A stretch of 64,000 bases of DNA, from the NCBI GenBank assembly GCA_003993805.1, contig RSEF01000001.1:76434306-76498305 (forward strand), read 5' to 3'. This document shows positions 1 to 13,557 of this stretch, one piece after another (position 1 is the stretch's first letter; the number at the start of each line of letters is the position of its first letter). The notes under the pieces were generated by a model. It was not told where the DNA came from, did not search any database, and saw only the letters and a program-made list of their open reading frames with translations. A program made the position numbers and the translations under genes. The stretch comes from Himantopus leucocephalus. Taxonomy: Eukaryota > Chordata > Aves > Charadriiformes > Recurvirostridae.

Positions 1-3000
1 GAGCCCAAATCCAGCACCCAGACAGCTGGCAAAATGCCCCGTCTTTCACCTCTTTCAACAGAGTGGCAGGTTTGCTTTGGAAGCACCAAGGGGTTTGGGA
101 AATTCTTGGATGAAAAGTGCCCCCTCCAAGCCTGTAACCATGTAACCCACCTACCACCAAAGAGAAGTCTGCCCTTCTCTTTCCTACTGTATTTTTATTA
201 GCTTTAATTAGACTGACGTCCTTGATGATCTGGGTCTTATTTAAATGCCTAATAAATACCAGCATTGAGGCACAGCTTTTGGTCCTTGTTGTTGACAATT
301 TTAGCACGCATATTTAAAAGGGCACCGCATAAGGAATAATACAACATGGTATTTTATCAAGATTTTCAGAATTAGACTGAAGCATAGGCACTGCACAAAG
401 AAAATTGTGAGGCTGAAGGAATGCAGCTGGTGTAGTACAAATAAGTGTCAATGGCTGTAGTTGCATTTATGTTGAAAAATAACAACTCTTTAATGTCTTA
501 AGTGCAAATTGGCAGTATGCAGTCAATTAAATTAGGGTCGCTTGCAGCTCTGTGCATCTGTCATTGTACCTTCAAATGGTGTAAATCATATCTGCCATCA
601 GAATTCTCTCAACAAAATATTCAGAAACTTGAAATGCAAAAAGCTGCATTAACTGAACATTGGCCTGAGGTTTGTGAAAGCACAGAGCCTTCAAACTTCC
701 TGTACCGGCCACAGCAGAGCACTGTGGTGCCCTTGGAGGCAGACACAGCACCTCAGTTTCCCCAGGAGCATTTTCTGTCCCTTGACATCAGCCCTTCATG
801 TAGGTTACCTTCAGTTAACTCAGTGTGGCAGAGACCAAAGACGCTGCTCTGAAACAGTCCAGAATAAAGGAGGTTCAGTTCTTGGTCTTTTGGTCTAGTT
901 TTCTCAAGACTCTTTTAGGCAGGGCAATCCCCCATCTTCATTGATCTGGACAGCCAGTGTCAGTGGTCAGAAAAACCTGCATGAACCATTCCTAAGTCTT
1001 ATTAGATTCCTAACTCAGTCTTTCTTCATAAGCAAAACCAGTTGATCTGTATTTCTTTCTAGACAGTAAGTACATGATTGAGCTCTCAGCTGCTTACTCA
1101 CTTCCCACATGCCTGATATCCACAACTAGCACAAGATGCAGAGTTCATTTAGTTCATTGTATAAAGCCTTCTTAGGCCATAGGATGGTGCATACCTCATC
1201 ACACAAATGTATATGCTTACAAATGAGTTGGGTAAAAATTCTACATTAACCTTTCTCTTGACTAAAAAAAGGCCTTAATAATAGTAATGCTCCGCAACAA
1301 ATTTCATTTCATTTAAAGAAAGGCAAAAAGAATACTGCATTGTTCTCATAACAAAAGAAGCTGGTGTTTCAATATCCCTGTATCCTTAAAAATGTTCAAA
1401 AAATATTTTCAGGCACACGCATTATGCATTGATATGTTCACCTGCAATAATATATTCTATATCTTGCACGTGCTTGTTGCAAGTGGCTGATGGCATACAT
1501 CCGGGTGGTCCAGCCTGCCCACTGAGATGGGCCATATGAGGTTTTGATGCTTTTTTCGGTGGAGGGTCATCAAGTGCTGCACAGACAGCTGGTTACTACT
1601 GACAGCCCTTGTTGTGCAGGCTGATTGCTAGTGCAGCCCTCCTTGTGACTGCATAAGAGGGAAGGTGGGAGCAGAGCGAGCAAGGATGCCCTACGCTGCC
1701 TCCCTGCCACAGCACCCGTACCCTTGGCCCCAGAGGCTGGGCAGCTACTTATGGGCAGTGCATCTTGGGCTGGCGGCCCCGAGAGGGGTGAACTGCCTTG
1801 TGCATGTGGTGACACAACATTGCATCTGGAGGAGGTGTTGAGTACAGGCTGCTGCAGAAGGAGAACGTTGGTGGTGTTTAATTTGCTCTTTTCTCTAAAC
1901 AGAATAACAGAAAAGCAGCCCTAAAATCACAGATTTCCAGACTTGGAAATTATCTCTTAGCTGTTACATTGCGATGCCTTCACTTTAGCGAATAAGAACA
2001 TTGTTGAACTTGTTGCTTAATTGTGCCACTTATTCTTCAGGGCATTCTGGGCTCAGAATGGTAAAAGTTATTAGGCGTGATAGAAACTGCAATTATTACC
2101 CAACTGTGAGACTCTTCAGGAGTGACATGAATATGAGTTTAGCGAGTGGATTTCTAGGAGCATCTGCTTCTCAGTGTGAGTTTGCATTTTATTAACATCT
2201 TTATGATCTAATATCTGAAATTAAACCAGATAACCAGAAGATTAGCTTTCCCTTTAAAAAGCTGAGGCCAATTTGTTTGCGGGGATAATAGATTAAATGA
2301 AGTCAAACACTAACAAGTTTTTCACATGAATAAGCATAGTATGTAAACACTATCAAATTGCTGGCAGCCTGGGCAAAGTTACCCTTTCACAGCTCAGTTC
2401 AAAGAACTATAGAGGAAAATGTGATTTGCAAACGAAACTCCAAACTGATTTCAGCTTGCAGAAGCATCTCATTTGGTCAACTAGCTCCTGCATTTTTGGC
2501 TTTGTGCCTTTAAACAAAGCTTTAATTACTGAAGATAAATGTTTATAAGCAGCCTGCTTTCTCTCATCATAACCTACTTATCAGCTTGCACTAAACAAAG
2601 AAAATCCCCCTTGCCAGCAGATTGCCCCTGTGTGATCAAGGTCTTTCATAGAACGGAGACATCAGGTGGCTTGTGCTTCTTGGGCAACTTAATTAATCAG
2701 TGCAGAGGTCAAGAAATATTCCTGGCCAGAAATAAGGTCACTGGGCAACTGTTCCTTAGAAAAGAAGTCTGGTGACAGCCCAGTCCCCGTGGATGACGCC
2801 ACGCAGAGTGACCAGAGGGTTAGGTCAACAGAAGTGCTACAGCTACAGAGTAGAAGGACCAGTGGTGGTGTCAGCCTTGTTGCTGAGCCCTTCGCTTCCT
2901 GGGGAGAACCAAGGGTGATGGGAAGTGGAAAAGTAAGCAGGATGCTTTTCTTTTCGTTTATTGGAAAGTATAAACCAGTGGGTAGTGTATTTGACAGTTA

Positions 3001-6000
3001 AAGGTTAGCCTCATGTTGGTTGACATTAAGAAAATGTAAATAGATGTTGTTTTTCTCCCCTTCATGTCAAAACCTGTTGGCTGGACTAAATAAACTTGCT
3101 TGTTAATAGTCTTTGCTTGATAGCCTCTTGAAAAAAGGCCAGCACGTTTGTCATGCTGACGTAAAAAATCAAGGGAAGGCTGTAACAGAGCAGCTAGTTG
3201 TGACTGTCTTTTTGGTTTGTTTTTTTTTTTTAATATTTATTAAGTTGGTTTTTTTTCTTCTCTGATATTTGCTGAAAACATGCCTCAGTTTCCTTTAAGG
3301 TAGCTTATGACCCATTTTCAATGTGAACATTATTTAAGCTAACAACAAAGATGGCTCTAGCAAGAGATTATCTTCTAGGAAGATTTTGCTCTTCTTTTGC
3401 TGAGGCCATAAGAGAGGTGCTGAAAATTGGTTCTCAAAAGCAGGGCTTCTTCAAAGGTTTTGTTAAGTTACTTCTCCATACCTGTACTTCCCTCTTCTAC
3501 CAGCATGAGACAACATCTTGTCTACAGGTATTTAAACTGATTCACTTGAACAAGTGCTCCCTTCTTTGTGAGACCTCTTTGTATGATTTAAACCTGATGT
3601 ATGTCATGGTAAATTTTTAAGTCAATTAAGTGCACACAGTCAAAAGTAACCAAATTACCATGACTCTATATACTGCTTGTCAGCTGAGTCTCCTGCAGGG
3701 GAGGTGTCTTATTGTTAAAGAGTGTGGGAGGGTAAGACTGTTTAAGTTTGGACTTGGGAGGTTTACATAGATTTAATGCACTTGGTTTCAAATGAGGTTT
3801 GAGGTAAACTTCTGTGTACAGACAAGGTCATTGTGATTGTAGTGAGGTGCGTTGGTGCTGGACTCCCAGATGAGGAGTATCTGATCTTCACTTTTCATGC
3901 AAATCCTGCCTCTTCTTACAGCTGCTTATTTCTGCTGTCTACGTGGCTCTGTGGAGAGTTGGGTGGCACAGGTGATGACAGACAGGGAAGTTCAGACACT
4001 GACCTACCTCCAATACCTTCATGTTACCATGTTGTAGGAGGTCAGGGGAAGGTTGGTATTAGGTGGGTGAATCAAATGTTACCCACATCCCTGAGCTCTC
4101 TGTTTCTTGACATATGGTCAGTAGCAGCTGGTGGACTCGCTGCAAGCCACTGTGGAGTCAGCAAATAGCTACAGCTATCCCTGGTCCTGGCAGCTGGATT
4201 CCTGCGACAGTTTGGACTATTAGATGTAGCTGTTTCAAAGGAGTATCCTGCAAAGATGAACAGATAGAGACACTAGAAAGAAAAATCTGAACAACATCAC
4301 TTTCAAAGTGAGAAAAGCCCTGCAGAAGTGACAGAACATACACAGTTACTTGTTCACAAGACGTACGGCTTCTTACCACAAGAGGGGTTCCTCTGTGTAA
4401 TAGCTTAATTCTCAGAAATATGCCTTTTTGGGTTGGGGGTGGGGAGGATGTTTGTATCGAGCAAAATTCCAACAAGCAGACAGTGCTTACAGGACCAAGC
4501 CGGCTTAATTTATAAAATTGCCAGCCCTCTAGTGATAAGGAGAAAATCAGATTCTCTGTATTGATCCTGGGTATTTCTGAAAGGCATTGTTATAATACAG
4601 TGGTGGGAAAGATACAGGGGGGAAGTTGGCCCCAGAGCAGAATGCTTCCTTAATATAAAGAATAAAATTTTTTCCTTCTGTATTTTTGAGCAGAGAAAAG
4701 GAAGAAGGTGGTATAAATGGGTTTTAGTGAAATGGACCTCTTTGTGAAACAAGAACAAACCTCATAAATTTGTTTGTGGCCTTCACGTGAATTCAAAAAC
4801 TCCTCAGCAAAACCTAGCAATCAGATTTTCACAAAAATGCTTACAGTTGGAAAGTCAACAACCACAAAAGACTGTCTCCACTCCTCCCACTTAGTGCTTA
4901 TCATCTTGTGAGAGGACCAGACCACAGTGGAGACTAGAGAGGAAAGCCCTTCTGATGACCTGTATGCAGATGATTTTTTGTCCTTATGCCCCCTCATGGG
5001 ATGATTATAACATCGTATTCATATGCCACATCATGCCATCCCTCGATGGGGATGTTCTCAATGTCCAGCCTGTTTTCTCCCGTTTTCCCATGCAGAAAAT
5101 GTTTACGACTGGATTGAAAGCAAAAATCATGCGTATTTCCACAGGAATAGCACGACTGTAGTTTCTTTAGAATAGGTTTCTTTTACTAGCCCGCAACTGC
5201 TAAGCTGAACAGTCATCACAAATTTTTCAAGTTCATCTTCAGCCTGTACAAAATGATGAGCTTTTTTTGGGCGCTGTTGCTCAGAACATTCCTGAGATTC
5301 TCCAGCGGCTACTACTTCAGTGTCTTAAAAAGGCAGCACCATAGCTGGGAAAGACAAGGAGATGGCTTTTCTAAACACTGGCTACACATGGATTCCTTTT
5401 ATGGTCCAGCTTGCACAGTGGGGTATTCCTCTGAAGGTCAGTGGCACGGATAACAAAGTGCTTCCCGCTGCAGCTTACTTTTTGAGCACAGGCATCGTGT
5501 CTGGTGCCACATGTTCAGCCTGCTCTGAGAAGGAGGAGAAAGAAATAGTTGGGTAGGGAAATGTAGAAAGAGGGGAAAAAAGCAGAGCATGAAGTGCTGT
5601 GAATTTTGTATTGATGCTATTGCTGTCCTCACTGTGGCTGCAGGATGTAGTTGTGAATATCATGTAGAGAATATATATGCATGTGCTGTGCTTGTATTTC
5701 ATAAAAAATGCCCCTAAGAAATGCCTCCGTAAGGTTTCAGGGTTCAGGTCATCCGACAGCAATACCAAGGGCAAATTTTCACGTCATGCCCATGAATTTG
5801 GCTTTTCATTCTCCCCACAAAATGGGCTAGAGTGCTAATGACCTTTTCAAACCAGTGAGTTATGATGGCTGGAGGGGTTGTCTGTGCTGGAATGCCACAA
5901 GATGAATTTGTTTAAGGAAAAGGTTTAATTCTGACACCCCACCCTACCCCCTCGCCAACTCCCCCTTTCTCTCTTGTACAAGTTAGTGAGTCTCTTCTCT

Positions 6001-7587
6001 CATTAGCATGTAACTGAAGAGTTGCATTATTTCCTTCAGGGTTATTGTCTTATTTCTCAGCAAAATTTTTCATGGAGTGGATGAGTCATTTCAATATTCT
6101 AAAGAGCAGGAATACATTGGTCATTAATTTAAGAAGAGAACCCCCCCTACTAAGTAATGAAAATTTCATCATGTTTTATCAGGCCTGAATATAGGTACAG
6201 GGTATATATAAATTGAATGAAGAAAATATATCTCCAAGGCAAACCAGAAATGTTTAGGCATATTCAATGGGTCTGTAATCTAATTTTTGATTTACTGATT
6301 ATTGTCAGATGGACTAATACAGTACCTAATAAAGCATGAAGACAATGAAAGGCTTTAACTGTGTCACCAGCTCTGACACTGTTTGAGAAAAGAGAAGCGC
6401 TTGAAGGTGTTGTTTTGGTGACTCACATCTTAAAAATCGTTCTTCATCTGTTTCCCTATTGCTTCCCTGGCTCCATCCTGATTTCACCTATCGTGCTCAC
6501 ATCATACTTGCAATGAGATCCTGATGTACTGACTTTGATATCGTTATAGGTCTTGCATGCTTGTGGTTATGCTGGCTTTGGAGGGAATCTGACTTCTCAG
6601 CCTGTTGGCTGCATGGTTGTGCTGGATATGATATCTTGCTTTATGGACATAAATGCATAAGTACACAGAAGTGGAGCAAAGATCATAAAACATACAGTTT
6701 GGTTGATGACAGCTTTTAAACTCTTGTCAATGCTTACTGATAACAGAAGAATTCTGAAATAGAAACTATTATTGATGAATATGTTTTAAGGCAGGATAGA
6801 TCTAGGACAAAACAGCTAGCCCCCAGTTAAACTCAGAGGACTCATTTAACAGGCTGTGTCATAGCTTCATAGCTGTTCCACGTTATGTTGCATTCAGTGT
6901 TTTAAGTCTTTTAGTCATTTCTGTCTGAATCCTGTTTTCAGGGGTTGTGCATGTTTAGCAATTACTCTGGATTTAAGGGACTGCTATAACTGAGAGCAGA
7001 AATCATCTGTTCTGTCCTCATTATACTGCTGGAAGAAAATATTGGTAAGATGTCTTGGTGACTAGGAATGACTTTTCCGTCACCAACCCGTCTTCCTTTA
7101 TTTATTGGTTGTTCTTCCCTCAACTTGGGCTGTACCCTGTCATCAGTTTTTAAGCCAAATTCTTTATGGAAGTCAATAGGGAGTCCTGCGCAAAGGGAAA
7201 TGACATAATGTTGCCCTTTAGTCCTACCTACAGAGAAGCAGACTTGGGAAACATGCACATTTTCCTAATTACCAAGCACTGAATTTATAGCATGTGTTCA
7301 TTTTCTATCGACATCCGACAGCTACCCAGCATATTGTAAATTGGGCCATTTGTATTCAAGACAATGGTTTTTAATAAAAATATTCTGAATGGTGTCTTTA
7401 TTTGGATTACATATGGTAACTGTTGAGGTCTTCACTGCTCTGAGGTAAAGAATGTGCCATTTTCATGGGCAACATTGAGTGTCCTTAGCTAAAATGTCTC
7501 CTTGTCCCACTGGCATACATGATTTTGTAGGCTGCCACGTTTTATTCAAGCAGTAACTGCATTTTGCTAGAGATGTGTGTCTCTATA

Positions 7588-7646
7588 GTTTGTAAAGCAC
7601 TTTTAATACAAAAGATGCTTCTGTAAATGTAAGCTATTATCATCTG
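7588..7646 (+). repeat. MIR-like SINE tail fragment
   Basis: The stretch reads TTTGTAAAGCAC, then a degraded middle, then AAAGATGCTTCTGTAAATG and AAGCTATTATCATC. This matches, in order, the 3' tail of amniote MIR/CORE-SINE copies (TTTGTAAAGCGC, AAAGGCGCTATA, AAATGCAA) as I remember them. A similar tail appears at 43504-43560 on the same strand. The copy is short and diverged, so the call rests on collinear short matches only. Confidence 0.4.
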
Positions 7647-9204
7647 AACTGTCAGCTCTTACAGGGGATGGGGAGTGCTGCAGGGGTTCACTTCTACAGT
7701 GCCTTCAAGTTGTTCTTCTGCAAGGCAGGATTGTTGCAGAGTTGCAGAAGAGGTTCAAAATGAAGACTTTTAAAATAAGATAATCTCTTGCTACTTAGAA
7801 TTCAGACCTTTTAAACCTTAACTACTTAATTAGATGAAGTAAGGATGTAAGCGTAAGAGCATAAACATAAAGAAATTTGGCAAGAGAAGACTGCTTGAAA
7901 GGTAATCAAAAGTGATTCTTTCTTTTGGGAATAGTAATGCCATTTTAAAAATTTTTGCTTCTTCCTTTAGCACTGTAGTGCCTCTCTCATAATACAAGCT
8001 GCTTTGTACATCCCCATAACCAGAGCATCTGAGATCTTGTCGATTATTTACTAAATGTATATATCCCTCTATCATCCTTGTAACGTGGTAGTGCTATTCC
8101 TTTAGCTTTGCTAATAGGGAGTGATGAGGGATTCAGTGGCACAACCAAAAACCTATCAGAGGGGGATATATGAATCCTTTTTGCTTGCCTATTTGTTTAT
8201 TAGACCTTCTCCAAGCTGCAGAATTTGGAAATGATATAGAAATCACCCAGGGTCAGAGTTTTTAGCACCATCATTTTGGTACAGGCCATTTTTAGAAGGA
8301 GAAACCATGAAAAGTAGCTTTCACAATAGGCTCCAAGAATCCTCCTCCATAAGTTTTAAGGTGTTCAGACTGGAGGTTAGCCCACCTCTGTTGATTACAT
8401 TTAATAAGAACTCCATGTATATTTTATTGCATGGAAAATTGGATGTGGAGCCTTTGTTTATCTCTGCCACTCACTTACTGTTGACTCTTGGATGTTGATA
8501 TGGAGATATCGCACTGCATGTGCTGATGATTTCCCCTGGCAAGCAAGGGTGAATAGGTTGACAGCCTGATAATACTGGACTTGTTAGCTGTTGGGTGGCT
8601 GGCACTGAGATGGCATGAGCTGATTTGCATAGCGTATAGGATTTTTGCAGAGCAGCTCTGTTCTTAATTCAATAAATGGTTCCAGAAACTGGAGAGGAGT
8701 AACAGCACGACCTTGTAGCCCTTTTCCACTGGATTTTGTGGGATTTCATCTGGTGTAGCTTTTCTTTAAGGGTTGACTGAAGAGTCTTTCAAATGCCTGT
8801 GGAAGCTTTAGAGTCACATCTTGAATGGTCAGTGGATAGGGCACTTTAACGTGTTGCTTAGCGTCTGTGTGAGCGAAGGACATGGAAGACATCTGGAGAC
8901 TTGTTCTGGCCAAAACTAACAAACATGATGCTGATTTTTTGGGAAAGCAATCAGAAAATAGGGCAGGAGCAATACCAGACCCTTTGACTGAAGGTACTTT
9001 CTGCCATTTGTGAACTGGATTCACCATCTGGGATAGCAGCTATGGCCATATCAGATTATTATTTTTTCCCTGTTTTTGTCTTCCTCTTTTTTTTTTTCCC
9101 CCCCCCCTCTTAAACCAGAACCACGTCCCTGTTTCTTGTAAATGTGCCTTTGTCATCACGGGTTTAGGCTGTCATAACACATTTTACCTCAAGCTCCATC
9201 TTTA

Positions 9205-9260
9205 ATCACTTAGTGGCAGACCTGGGAATAGAAGCCATGTCTCAGCCACAGGACCGCATC
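9205..9260 (-). repeat. MIR-like SINE fragment, reverse orientation
   Basis: TCACTTAGTGGCAGACCTGG followed by GAATAGAAGCC resembles the reverse complement of the 5' half of amniote MIR elements, where AGTGGCAGAGC, GGGAATAGAACCC and a CAGGTCTC-type block occur in this order. Only about 55 bases are recognisable. The call is by remembered consensus and is tentative. Confidence 0.35.
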
Positions 9261-12200
9261 GTCTCTCTAAGGCAGAGAACAGCTGTGAGCTTTCTTACAG
9301 AGCAGCCTGCTCTGCAGTTTGCTTGCAAGCTGTATTTTGGGCATCTCATAAACCAGGGTAATTCAACTTCACCTTTTAATAAAGAGCGGTATGAGTCTCA
9401 AAATACACAGAACTGCCTGCAACCTTGTTTAGGCAGAGGAAGGGAACGTGGCAGCTGAGCCTGTATATTTAGTGAACAATGTGAACAGATATTCATTTAA
9501 GACTTTTAGGGGAAAAGAAGTTGCTTATGTAACTCAACTCCATTTGCTAGACTTCCTCCTCCCTAGCTCCATTCCCCATTATTTATCAATTAAATATGCT
9601 AGGAGTAGTGAGCTGCTGACCACAGAACTGGGGAGGGGGTGGGATAATAGTTGTTATCCTGTTCCAAAAGCCATAATACTGGATACCAGAAAGAATGAGA
9701 GTCAGATGTAGATGATGCTGTTGAGTTGCCATTGGTAGAACAGAATGTACTGTACTATCCAGCTATGGCTGTTGCTGTGTCTAAAACCATATACTATGAC
9801 TGAAATGTGGATGTCAGTCTGTAGCACTTGTGTGGTTTATAGGCTCCTCATTACGTCGCTAAACTGTGTGCAATAGATTAAACTACCATTAAAATTCCAT
9901 GTCTTCAAATGGCGTATTTTGCTGCACTGACAGAGGTTCCATGGAGAGTTGCATGCAAATGAAGAGAGTTTTATCATTCAGGCAGCCAAAGGTTCCTGTT
10001 TGTTATTCCTTCTGTGGGCAAAATTCTTATTGATTTCATCTTTACAAAAAATGGATTAAAACCTGTATTGGTAGAAGCTTTCATTGAGAGCTCATTGGGG
10101 AGCTAGAGAAGAGTGCTGAAAACTGGGGAAGTTTATCCCAAACCCTTTTTTACAAATGAAATGGGGGAGGAGGGAAAGTTCTACATTTCCTGCAAGGCGA
10201 CAATGAGCGGTTCTGGTTTTCTCCAGATGGAGAACATGCTCTGAAGTGGTAAATTGTTCCATTAAGGAATAAGGGTAAAGGCCTTGCGCCCTAATGCTGA
10301 GCTGTGAACCGTGTGTCCTGAGAGGGCTGGGGAGCGGGGCAAAATGCTCTCTGTTTCTGGTGGAAGGCACAGGGGTTGAGGTTATCACTGTGAAACACGC
10401 GCTGCTGCGATGTCAATTGCTTTGCTGCTTGGCTTCTCTCCTCTGCATTAGCTAAATTGTGCTTAGCAAGTCGTCTTTTGCTGTTAGGTGTACTTAACTT
10501 CAAATTAGTGGCGTTTCAATACTATCTGGAGTAACAGATTAGAAAACAGCACCAAAGATTTAAACTGAATGTGAACTCAAAACTGGTTTAAGCTCTTATT
10601 CTTTTCTTGAACTGCAACTCAGTTGAAATCAATACTTTAAAAAGTCTCTTTTTAATTCAAATCTTAACTTGAATTGAAGGAGCCAAACCAAAGCTGAGCT
10701 GAAAAATATACATTAGTTGAACTACATGATCAGAACTGTACTGCAAAGTCCCTTACACATACGCAGTGAAGAGACAGGCCTCTGCTCTGAAATTCTTGCA
10801 GTCTTAATTAACATTGTGTGTGCACAGTGTGCACGGCTGATTGATAGTGAAGCAGCACAACATACAGTCAGGCAATTACAGATAACACAAACTATGGTCA
10901 CAACTCAGCTAACTAACTGTGGAGTCATGAGCAAATGTGACCCAGGCACAGTGATTGCACTGAAAGACGAGCTTTATGGGGAGATCTGAAAAGGGACAAA
11001 GGAGGATCTCTGTCACCTACCTTTGCACCCCAAGATGCAACTGCTTACCTAAGACCAGGAGATAAAAAGAAAGGATATAGTTCCTGGGGGGAGTTAAAGT
11101 GGGCTGTTGGTCATCCTGTTAGACCCATCTAATGGGACACAGGCACTTTATCATGTGCAGGTGGTGGGGGTACAGGCCCCTTCCCCCATTCCTATCAGAG
11201 ATGTACCCTGCCCTGAAAAGACATATCAGCAGTACCTGCAATCTGATATCATGGGGTATCTCAGCAAAGTCTCCCATGGATTTCAAAAGTGTTTTCACAA
11301 ACAAATTGCTTTTATTTTTTTGCCTAGTTCAAAGCTGAAGGCAACCAAAACAGTAAGAATATATGTTGGCGAGTACTGGGAGTGATCAGCCCCCTCTTTC
11401 TTTCTAGCTCTACATGTGATCCATACCCTTCCCTTCTTCTCTGTTCCCATTCTGTTTTGAATGACAAAAACACTCAGAACTCCCAGGACTGGGGTGAAGG
11501 CCTTCCACATGAGCCAGCGACTGCTTACTTTTACACAGCCATCTTCACCTTCGTGAAGATGTATGATGCTTTGGGTTCTTCTTTCTTGCAAATTAAACAC
11601 GTTTCACGTATTTCTCAGCCCACGCCCAAAGACCAACACTAGTGAAAACATGTAAAAGTGGAAGAACAGACTAGGAAAAAGAATAATTTTTTTAAGCATC
11701 TCCTGTGTCATGAGTTGCTGGCAAACCATGCCCCATGACTCTGCCCCGGTTGGTTTCCCAGTGGCGTAGGATCATACCTGTGGTGCCTGACTCATGAGGG
11801 GGCCCTGGCATGGTCCTTCCCGGGCCTGTGCCAGGCAATCCTGTTTCCAAGGTCTTGCTGCACAGGAGCCCCCAGGCCACCACGGAGATGCTGAGCAACT
11901 TGCATGCTCTATTTCAGCCCAGCACCTCGCCTCGCAGGCGCTTGGGTGTGGGCCTTTATGACAATGAGTATTGGCCTTGTGATAAATACACCAAGGGTTT
12001 TTTTCTTCCCTCCATTTAGTATTTAATGCTCAATTGTCAGCATCCAGGAAAGCAGTGTTTAGACTGCATTGGAAAAAGATACCAATATGGCTAGCTGACG
12101 CAAGAGTGGTTTATTTTCCATTTTAATAGCTCTTTAAACAGGTCCTGCGTTTGTATACAGCTCCTTTGTTGGAATAAAAATCTTTGTCATAGGCTACCAG

Positions 12201-13103
12201 ACAGCTATAAATAGCCGTCATGAGTATTTATGCCGAGGATAATCTCAGGAGAAGGTATTTTTAACTTTGCACTTTGTTTAGAATAGGAAATTCTTTTAAT
12301 GCCCACATTTTCCATTCCCAGTGCCATTAGCTTTTCCCCACCCCCTCTTACGATGTGTGCCTTGCTCTTTCTTTCTCCCTCTCATTTCCTTTAAGGTTCA
12401 AGGTTACAGCCAATCTGCTCCAGAGGCAGACTTGAGTTTATTTTTTTTTTTTTTTAAGGAAAATGCTAACTTTGGCCTTTTGTGACTGTGTGGGAATTCA
12501 GTTCATTTCATGGAGCTGTCAGAATGTAAACGAGATATCTCACTAGGCTGTCACCGCAAATTGGGTAATGAATGACCACTTTATTTCTCTTGCACATGGA
12601 ACTAATGCGCTTGTTAGAATAACAGTGGCCAATCTATTTTATACTCCCACAGAAAGTATTCCACTTTTTTGGCAAGTTTGTGAGAGCTGCTACTTGTAAC
12701 AATATTGAAGTTAATGCTGGACAAAAAAAAAAATAATAAAAAAAGGAAAAAGAGTATTATGTTGAACCATACTTGTAACTTAAAAATATGGTCCCCAGCA
12801 AAGCCCATTCCCACACAAGTCAATAAATAATTGCAACCCAGAAAATAGTCAAATATTGTATGAACTTGAGAGAAAGTGCTGTGTAGACTGTGGGCCACAT
12901 TCAAAGCAGGTATAAGCTGATGCACTTTAAAGTGTAGCCTTTGAGAGAAGTTCATAGTTGACCTGTGAACAGCTGTGCAGTCGTCAGGCCTTTTTTTTTT
13001 TCTTTTTTTAAGATTTTTTTTTTAATCTTAAAAGAGACTAAAGCATGCAGAGCTTCACAGTTAATGGGAATTACATAGCTTCTAGGCAGGGGAAGCCTAG
13101 ATG

Positions 13104-13412
13104 TTCAGTATGAAGTTTTAGCTAATTACTTGACAGCTAAAATTAGGAGAGATATGTCCTGTCCAGAGAGCCAGATTTCAAAAGTTATTTCAATATCTTG
13201 TGAGATCATCTTTGAAATCTCTGTTGATCTCTAACAGGGCTCTGCAGAAACTGATCTANTTCAGTATGAAGTTTTAGCTAATTACTTGACAGCTAAAATT
13301 AGGTGAGATATGTCCTATCCAGAGAGCCAGATTTCAAAAGTTATTTCAATATCTTGCGAGATCATCTTTGAAATATCTGTTGATCTCTAACAGGGCTCTG
13401 CAGAAACTGATC
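13104..13412 (+). repeat. Near-identical 153-bp direct duplication around a single N
   Basis: Copy 1 is 13104-13256 and copy 2 is 13260-13412, at a constant offset of 156 bases. By eye they differ at four positions (for example GGAGAGATAT versus GGTGAGATAT, and CTTGTGAGATC versus CTTGCGAGATC). The copies meet at the two bases TA and one N at 13259. Three other places in this window show the same architecture, which points to contig ends or haplotypes joined without merging rather than a genuine tandem repeat. Confidence 0.9.
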
Positions 13413-13457
13413 CGTGTGTGCTTTTGAAAATGTCACCCTAGCTTCCTGCTACTGCCA

Positions 13458-13557
13458 NNNNNNNNNNNNNNNNNNNNNNNNNNNNNNNNNNNNNNNNNNN
13501 NNNNNNNNNNNNNNNNNNNNNNNNNNNNNNNNNNNNNNNNNNNNNNNNNNNNNNNNN
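13458..13557. other. Assembly gap of exactly 100 N
   Basis: One hundred consecutive N lie between ACTGCCA and GGTGACC. A round number of N usually marks a scaffold gap of unknown size, so real sequence is missing. A small exon, including the smooth-muscle first coding exon of caldesmon, could be hidden here. Confidence 0.95.

Larger units (their letters stand above)
1..13103. other. Non-coding sequence upstream of the non-muscle CALD1 exon
   Basis: I see no exon, RNA gene or recognisable protein here. Open frames are short (mostly under 120 codons), overlap each other on both strands and lack splice-consistent ends or family resemblance. The stretch is AT-rich with homopolymer runs, for example poly-T/poly-C near 9087-9108 and poly-T near 12438-12456. 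Two short fragments look like ancient amniote SINE sequence and are listed separately. By position it is either intron downstream of a more distal caldesmon first exon or 5' flank of the gene. The sequence alone does not separate these. Confidence 0.6.

Noticed and set aside
2791..3001. Open frame whose 5' part reads MDD, checked as a caldesmon smooth-muscle start
   Set aside because: It continues ATQSDQRV, not FERRREL, and has no phase-2 donor at the right distance.
12083..12091. CCAATATGG (also at 26710) as CArG boxes
   Set aside because: Only five A/T bases lie between CC and GG; the consensus requires six.
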